Assembly: GCA_965153455.1 (NCBI GenBank) | Contig: OZ234494.1 | Coordinates: forward strand, 9,300,001-9,364,000 | Length of the DNA stretch: 64,000 nucleotides | Direction: 5' to 3' | Origin: Sphagnum compactum | Taxonomy: Eukaryota > Bryophyta > Sphagnopsida > Sphagnales | In this document: piece by piece, positions 59,056 through 64,000 of the stretch | Layout of the letters: each line of letters opens with the position of its first letter | Position numbering within the stretch: position 1 is the first letter of the stretch | Program-made: the position numbers and the translations under genes | Notes under the pieces: generated by a model | Told to the model about the DNA's origin: nothing | Seen by the model: only the letters and a program-made list of their open reading frames with translations | The model's database searches: none

Positions 59056-61104
59056 GAGGGGGGGAAAAAGGGGAAAAATATACAAATTCCTGGCCCAATC
59101 CTTTCGTTGTCTCTTTGGTTTCCTTGTTGCCAAAGCAAACGGACTTTAATAATTGGACTCGTTCGATGTTGGGCGGTTCTTAACTTTTAATTAAAAAAAA
59201 CATCCGGTTAGTTTTAGACCTGTGTCAATTCCGGGTTTGGTTTCATGCGTAAATGGAGTCACAAATCTAATTCTGGGTCCAGTTCATAAAAATTATAATC
59301 ATATAATTTATTTTTTAAATTCCAATTTTGAAAATCAGACCTAGTTTTTATCCAATTCTTATTAACCCAGATTGCAACCAACAGTTAACTTTAACCGTTG
59401 ATTAACCTCCTGCTCTAATCACTTCTTTTCTTTTCTTCTAAGCAATGTATTTTGATTAGGGTTTTGGGTGTTTAGGGTTTTGATTCCAATTTTGTGTAAA
59501 TTGATTTTCATTCGAATGAAAATATTGAATGGGATTGCATGCAACTTGAATTAAATTGAATTCAAATTTGATTTTAAAAAATAGGATACAAATCAATGCA
59601 GAATGTATTGAATTTTTTTCATGATTATGATGTTGAGTTTTTTTTTTGAAAAGAAAATTTTGAAAGACACCTTTTCATTCTTTTTTATTTGGGAATTCAC
59701 TAAACAAATTCTAGTTTGGAACTATCATCCAAAAGCAGGACTTTATAAAACCTAAAGTTGCCAAGTTGTATCAATTCAAGAGTGGGGGGCACTTAATAAT
59801 TAGGTTGGCCTTGGATAGCGACTTTGTTATTGTATTTTATTAAGAGGCCTAGTGTGATCACCTTGGTTAAAAAATTTCCACCCAACCAACAACAATGTCC
59901 ACACAAATTTTAAAACATTAATTTTTTTTGTAAAGTTAAGCAAGCATGACATTGAAAGCTTGTGTTTGCTTAATTCACAAGATGGGAACAACAATATGAC
60001 ATGAAAAAAAGGGTTGAACAAGGCCCCAAACACAAAATACTTGGCAAATTTATTTGCTTATGTTTGATTATTTCTTCCTTGACCATTCATGTTATCCCTT
60101 TCTTTCTTCTTTGATTGTTCATGCTCTCCATCATTCCATTTTTTTCTTCCTTATGCATTCATGCTCCCTACACACTATAAAGTTGTTTTACACAATGAAG
60201 AGTTGTACAACACATTGAGGCGCACCTAGGAACTATGCAATGCACTAAAGAATTCTTTCATGCATTGAAGCGCATTGAAAAGTTGTACAATGAATTGAGG
60301 AGTTGTTTCATACATTGAGTGCAGTTAAAAGTTATCTCCCATGTTGTTTAGAGAAGGCATGTGACATTTAGAGAAAGCGACATTGTAGCAAGAAAATGTT
60401 GGAAAGGAACACAAGCTTGAAGAATTCAAACCCCAAGTGCACTAAAAAGGAGTTCACACAAAAGCCATTTATTCCAAGTTCTACACCAATGCCCTACTTT
60501 GACAAGGTTTTTTTAAGGTCGAGTTTAGCTCTAGTGTAGGAGACCATGGTTCTAATAGCTCAAAACACAGAAGATCATTTAGAGTTTTTTTATTGTCTTA
60601 TTGAAGACTTTACATTTTGACAAGTTTTTTCCTTTCGTTATTGTCATTTTTCATATGTTACACAAGATTTGTGATTTTTTCCAAACCCTATCTACTGGAT
60701 GGTTTAAAATATCCTTGAAGCAATGTGAACATGAACCCCGATACCAAAAATACAAAACCTTGTTTACATAAACAAAAAACCTTATTTTGCCAATTCTAGA
60801 ATTTGTATTGCCTTGTACCCCAAGATGTTTCGATAACCACATACAACTTTTTGAGTACCCTTGCCATCTATTCCCTCTTCTAATGGACAAATTCATGGTT
60901 CAACATTTTCACAAAATTGCCTATGGACCCATCAATGTTTTTGTAAGTAAATTGTAGTCGGCATAAGGTTGTGGGCTAGTCCATAGAATGGCAAGCCCTA
61001 AACAATTATAATTAATATTTTGATGTAAAAACATTATTTTTGTTCAATCCAACATTTTAAAAAATAATTCCATCTCCTTTTTCAATGCACAAAGGTTACA
61101 CATT
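59056..61104. other. AT-rich intergenic, no gene seen
   Basis: Poly-T/A runs and short frames. At 60180-60330 the phrase (g)cattgaggcgca/cattgaagcgca/cattgagtgc recurs loosely, a weak local repeat. Nothing else recognised. Confidence 0.45.
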
Positions 61105-61490
61105 AAAATTCAAACCCTAAACCCCTACACCCTAAAACCCTAAACTCTAATTTAAACCTTAAACCTTAATTACAAACCTTAAAATTGAACTTTTAACCCT
61201 AAAACCTTAAAACTTAATTTCAAACATCAACATTTAATTCAAACCCTAAAACTTAAACCTTTAAAAATCTAAACACAAACCTTAAAAACTTAACTATAAA
61301 ATTTCAAATCCTAAATCCTTAAAAGATCAAACATAAACCTCAAAACTAACCCCTAAAATTTCAAATCCTACGCCCAAAAAGTTAAACCTTAAAATGTCAA
61401 ATTTTAAACCCTAAAAAAAACCAAACAAAAACCTTAAAATTGAAACTTTAAAACCAAAAAATCAAAACCCTAAACCCATAGCTTATAACC
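61105..61490. repeat. Degenerate telomere-like tract, C-rich strand on +
   Basis: Dozens of variants of aaaccctaa and aaaccttaa (for example aaaccctaaacccctacacc at about 61111) run for almost 400 bp. They resemble a decayed interstitial stretch of the plant TTTAGGG repeat. Related ataaccc/taaccta phrases continue to about 61620. Confidence 0.65.
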
Positions 61491-63363
61491 CCCATTAGCC
61501 CGTAGGTCATATAACAATGTAACCTACAATAACCTATATAAGCAAATAGCCTAATATCGGCCAATAACCTATATAACCATAATCCCTTAACCCCTAGTAT
61601 ATAACCCCATAATCCTCTTAGGTCTCCCTCAACCCCAATATATCACCAATATAGCAACTATATCATAGATTATAGGTGAGCAACCCATAGGCTGAAAAAA
61701 AAAAAAAAAAAGCCGTTAAAAGGGAGTTGATCTTGGGTTTTCAAAGTTTGGTTCATTATTGCAAGACTTTGTGAACAACATGTAGGAGGACATAAGGCAT
61801 GGCCTCATGTGCACCATCCACTGGATGCCAGTTATTAGTTGTGTATGAACCTTATCTGAGTTGATATTTGGTTTCACCTTGGTAACCAATTTTGTAGGAA
61901 ATAGGTCTCATATATAGGTAGGTAGGTAGAAAAATAGGTAACTACAAGGTAAGTAGATGGTTTATACATAGGTAAGGGCTGTTTTCCCCACCTACCTACT
62001 AACAACCTGCTTGTGGGTTGTTAAGTAAATAGGTAGTTAAAAAAAGGCACTTCAGCTAACCACGATGGTTAACTAGCAAATTGAAACCCAACAGAAAACT
62101 GTTTCCTGACCACTTATCATCCATTTGCTTCTTCATGGTGCACTGGAGGGTGCTGGCTCACTGTGGCTGCCATGAGGCACCAGATGAGAGTCCAAAGTCA
62201 GGCCCAACAGAGGGAGGGACTTTAAGAAAAAATGTAATAAAAAAGGGAGGGAGAAAAAAACTTTCAAGGCCCCGAACCTTTGTCATGTTAAATCAATTGA
62301 TCCAAGTGTTTTAAGTTCATATATGTAATATTTTCTTTTAAGATTATTTTACTGTATTTCCCTTTTTTGTTTCATGTTTAAGTGTTTACAAAAAGTTTTT
62401 AATTGTTAAAGTGTTTTTATTTTTTTTCTAGTTTTTTCCCTTTTAAAAAAAAAATTTGTTCTGTTTGGATGGATGACGAGACAAACAACGAGACGGATGG
62501 ACGACGGGACGGATTCAGGGGAAGCTTCATTTTTCATCCCGACGTCCTTTACTATATGTAATATTTTAATGATTGAAGGATCGACCAAACCAATTTCGTA
62601 ATACATCCCGCCAAAATAACCTACAACCCGATAACCAAGCTCTGACATTTTCTTTGTCAATACACACCATCACCTGGGGAAGAAAAAAATAATTAGTCAA
62701 TGGAACTTGAGTTTAGGGGTGTTTTGAGTCTGCATCTGACAAAGCTGATCTTTTACTTAAGCCAAGAAATAGCTGCAACAAATAGGTGGTCAAAATGGCC
62801 GTTTTTGAGTAGGGTAGCCACCTCTGAGCAGGGCATTACCCCCATGTAAAGCTCTGGCAGGAAAACAAAAGGTTCAGGGCATTTTGAAAAACGAACGAAC
62901 GAAATGCCCACCTCTCTAGCAAAGGAAAAAATTTCGCTTGATAGTGAGCCTGGCAGATACACTAAATTTTTTCTGCCAGTGCTTTTATTTATGTCATATT
63001 GACGCGGATTGTTCCACCCAGGAACAAGAAGAGTTCATGAACTCGTAATGGGTTCTACCAAGGCCCATTGTAGAGTGTAAACCAGTGTTCCTCGCATCAT
63101 AAGTACATTGTTGCCCTACTCACATCAAAAGTGAAACTCACGGAAGCTGAAAGTGAAAACCTAAGGAAAACCCTAAGGAAGTGAGTGAATAAAACACCAA
63201 ACCCAATCATGGAGCTTTAATTCGACCACTTTTGGGACATTAGAGTTTTTTGTAAAGTCACCCTATCTTTGGCCATCCTTTCACCCCCAAACCCCTTTTT
63301 TCAATGCTATTCACAGAAATTTTATTCAATGTGGTTATGAAATTGCTGAAACCCAGCATTTAA
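61491..63363. other. Intergenic, no gene recognised
   Basis: A poly-A run at about 61695-61712 and AGGT repeats near 61914-61935 are the only notable items. Minus-strand open frames at 62406-62660 and 62753-62962 show no domain. Confidence 0.45.
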
Positions 63364-63664
63364 TGCACAAGCAGCTGTATACGTAGGAGCAGCTGAAGGC
63401 GCTCAGGAAAAAGGAAAGACAGAATGAAACTCAGGTTACCACAAAAATTGATTGTTTTTTGAAATGCACAAGTAGCTGTATACGTAGGAGCAACTTAAGG
63501 CGCTCAGGAAAAAGGAAAGACAGAATGAAACTCAGGTTACCACAAAAATTGATTGTTTTTTGAAATGCACAAGTAGCTGTATACGCAGGAGCAGCTGAAG
63601 GCGCTCAGGAAAAAGGAAAGACAGAATGAAACTCAGGTTACCACAAAAATTGATTGTTTTTTTT
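63364..63664. repeat. Three near-identical tandem copies of a 101-bp unit
   Basis: The unit starting tgcacaagcagctgtatacg begins at 63364, 63465 and 63566, exactly 101 bp apart. Copies differ at only a few positions (cagctg/caactt, tacgta/tacgca). All contain gcgctcaggaaaaaggaaag and ttaccacaaaaattgattg. The array is recent and non-coding. Confidence 0.97.
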
Positions 63665-64000
63665 GAGTTTCACGCCAGTTGAATGCTAATGTACTTTTTT
63701 TCTGAATCTCATCCTGTTTATGACCAAACTCAGGGTTTTGGTGCTGTGTTTTCCTTACTTTATGGATAACTCTATCATTTTAAACCACTTTTCTTTCCTT
63801 TCCGTTCTATTAAATTATGGTTTCCACCTAGTTCCTTAATAATAAAAATGGGGAAAAGTGAAGAAGAAAACCCACCACCATGGCACTGAACTAGTTCTGT
63901 GATTCATACTATGATACAATCCCCTGAAAATCATTTGTCACACATCCGGGACATTCTGATTTGCTTTGAGACACAACTTTCTACGAGTTTGCAGTGCTCT
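63665..64000. other. Window end, nothing recognised
   Basis: No open frame or site can be supported in the last 336 bases. Confidence 0.5.

Noticed and set aside
58938-59183. Open frame with repeated KNGRSRALPLPS
   Set aside because: Created by the 42-bp tandem repeat, whose period is divisible by three; no other coding evidence.
1-64000. CRISPR arrays, bacterial operons, rRNA or clear tRNA genes
   Set aside because: None seen; the tandem arrays at 59.0 and 63.4 kb lack spacers, and intron-rich genes show this is eukaryotic nuclear DNA.

Overview
The window is nuclear DNA of a land plant or close streptophyte relative. The genes carry many short GT-AG introns, and the products are a DNA ligase I, an NDUFAF7/MidA methyltransferase, a plant-type F-box/JmjC protein, the PTS2 receptor PEX7 and a plant receptor-like cytoplasmic kinase. 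TTTAGGG-type telomere-like motifs and a Tourist-like MITE family fit this. The transposon remnants resemble types I associate with non-seed plants (moss, lycophyte, fern), but the sequence alone does not fix the species. All exon coordinates were read by eye from splice consensus, phase and family similarity; no alignment was run.

Layout. 33-5097 (+): 3' two thirds of DNA ligase I, its N-terminus lying outside the window. 8849-12519 (+): mitochondrial NDUFAF7/MidA-like methyltransferase, with a MITE and telo-box motifs upstream. 12.5-30.5 kb: AT-rich gene desert with diverged tandem repeats, satellite-like repeats, two LINE fragments (20.3 and 28.3 kb) and a heavily decayed long ORF on the minus strand (23.34-25.09 kb). 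30529-32814 (-): F-box/JmjC protein of the JMJ22/JMJD6 type. 33184-36105 (+): PEX7. These two are head to head, 369 bp apart, with a (CT)16 tract and a duplicated telo-box segment between them. 38757-42516 (+): receptor-like cytoplasmic kinase with a second MITE in its first intron. 45.5-47.6 kb: dead hAT-like transposase. 51594-56678 (-): large coiled-coil protein of about 1,300 residues that I do not recognise. 58-64 kb: repeats only, including fresh 3x42 bp and 3x101 bp tandem arrays and a degenerate telomere-like tract.

The genes are independent housekeeping and signalling loci (DNA replication/repair, complex I assembly, histone/RNA-protein oxygenation, peroxisome import, kinase signalling), and I see no pathway cluster. 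The most notable structures are: the minus-strand ORF at 23.3-25.1 kb, which keeps one frame from its start codon for about 460 codons yet holds about 27 stops, nearly all explainable as C-to-T changes at CAG/CAA/CGA; the pair of MITEs with intact terminal inverted repeats and TTA/TAA target duplications next to two genes; the compact bidirectional promoter; and a GC-AG intron plus an in-frame alternative acceptor in the ligase gene.
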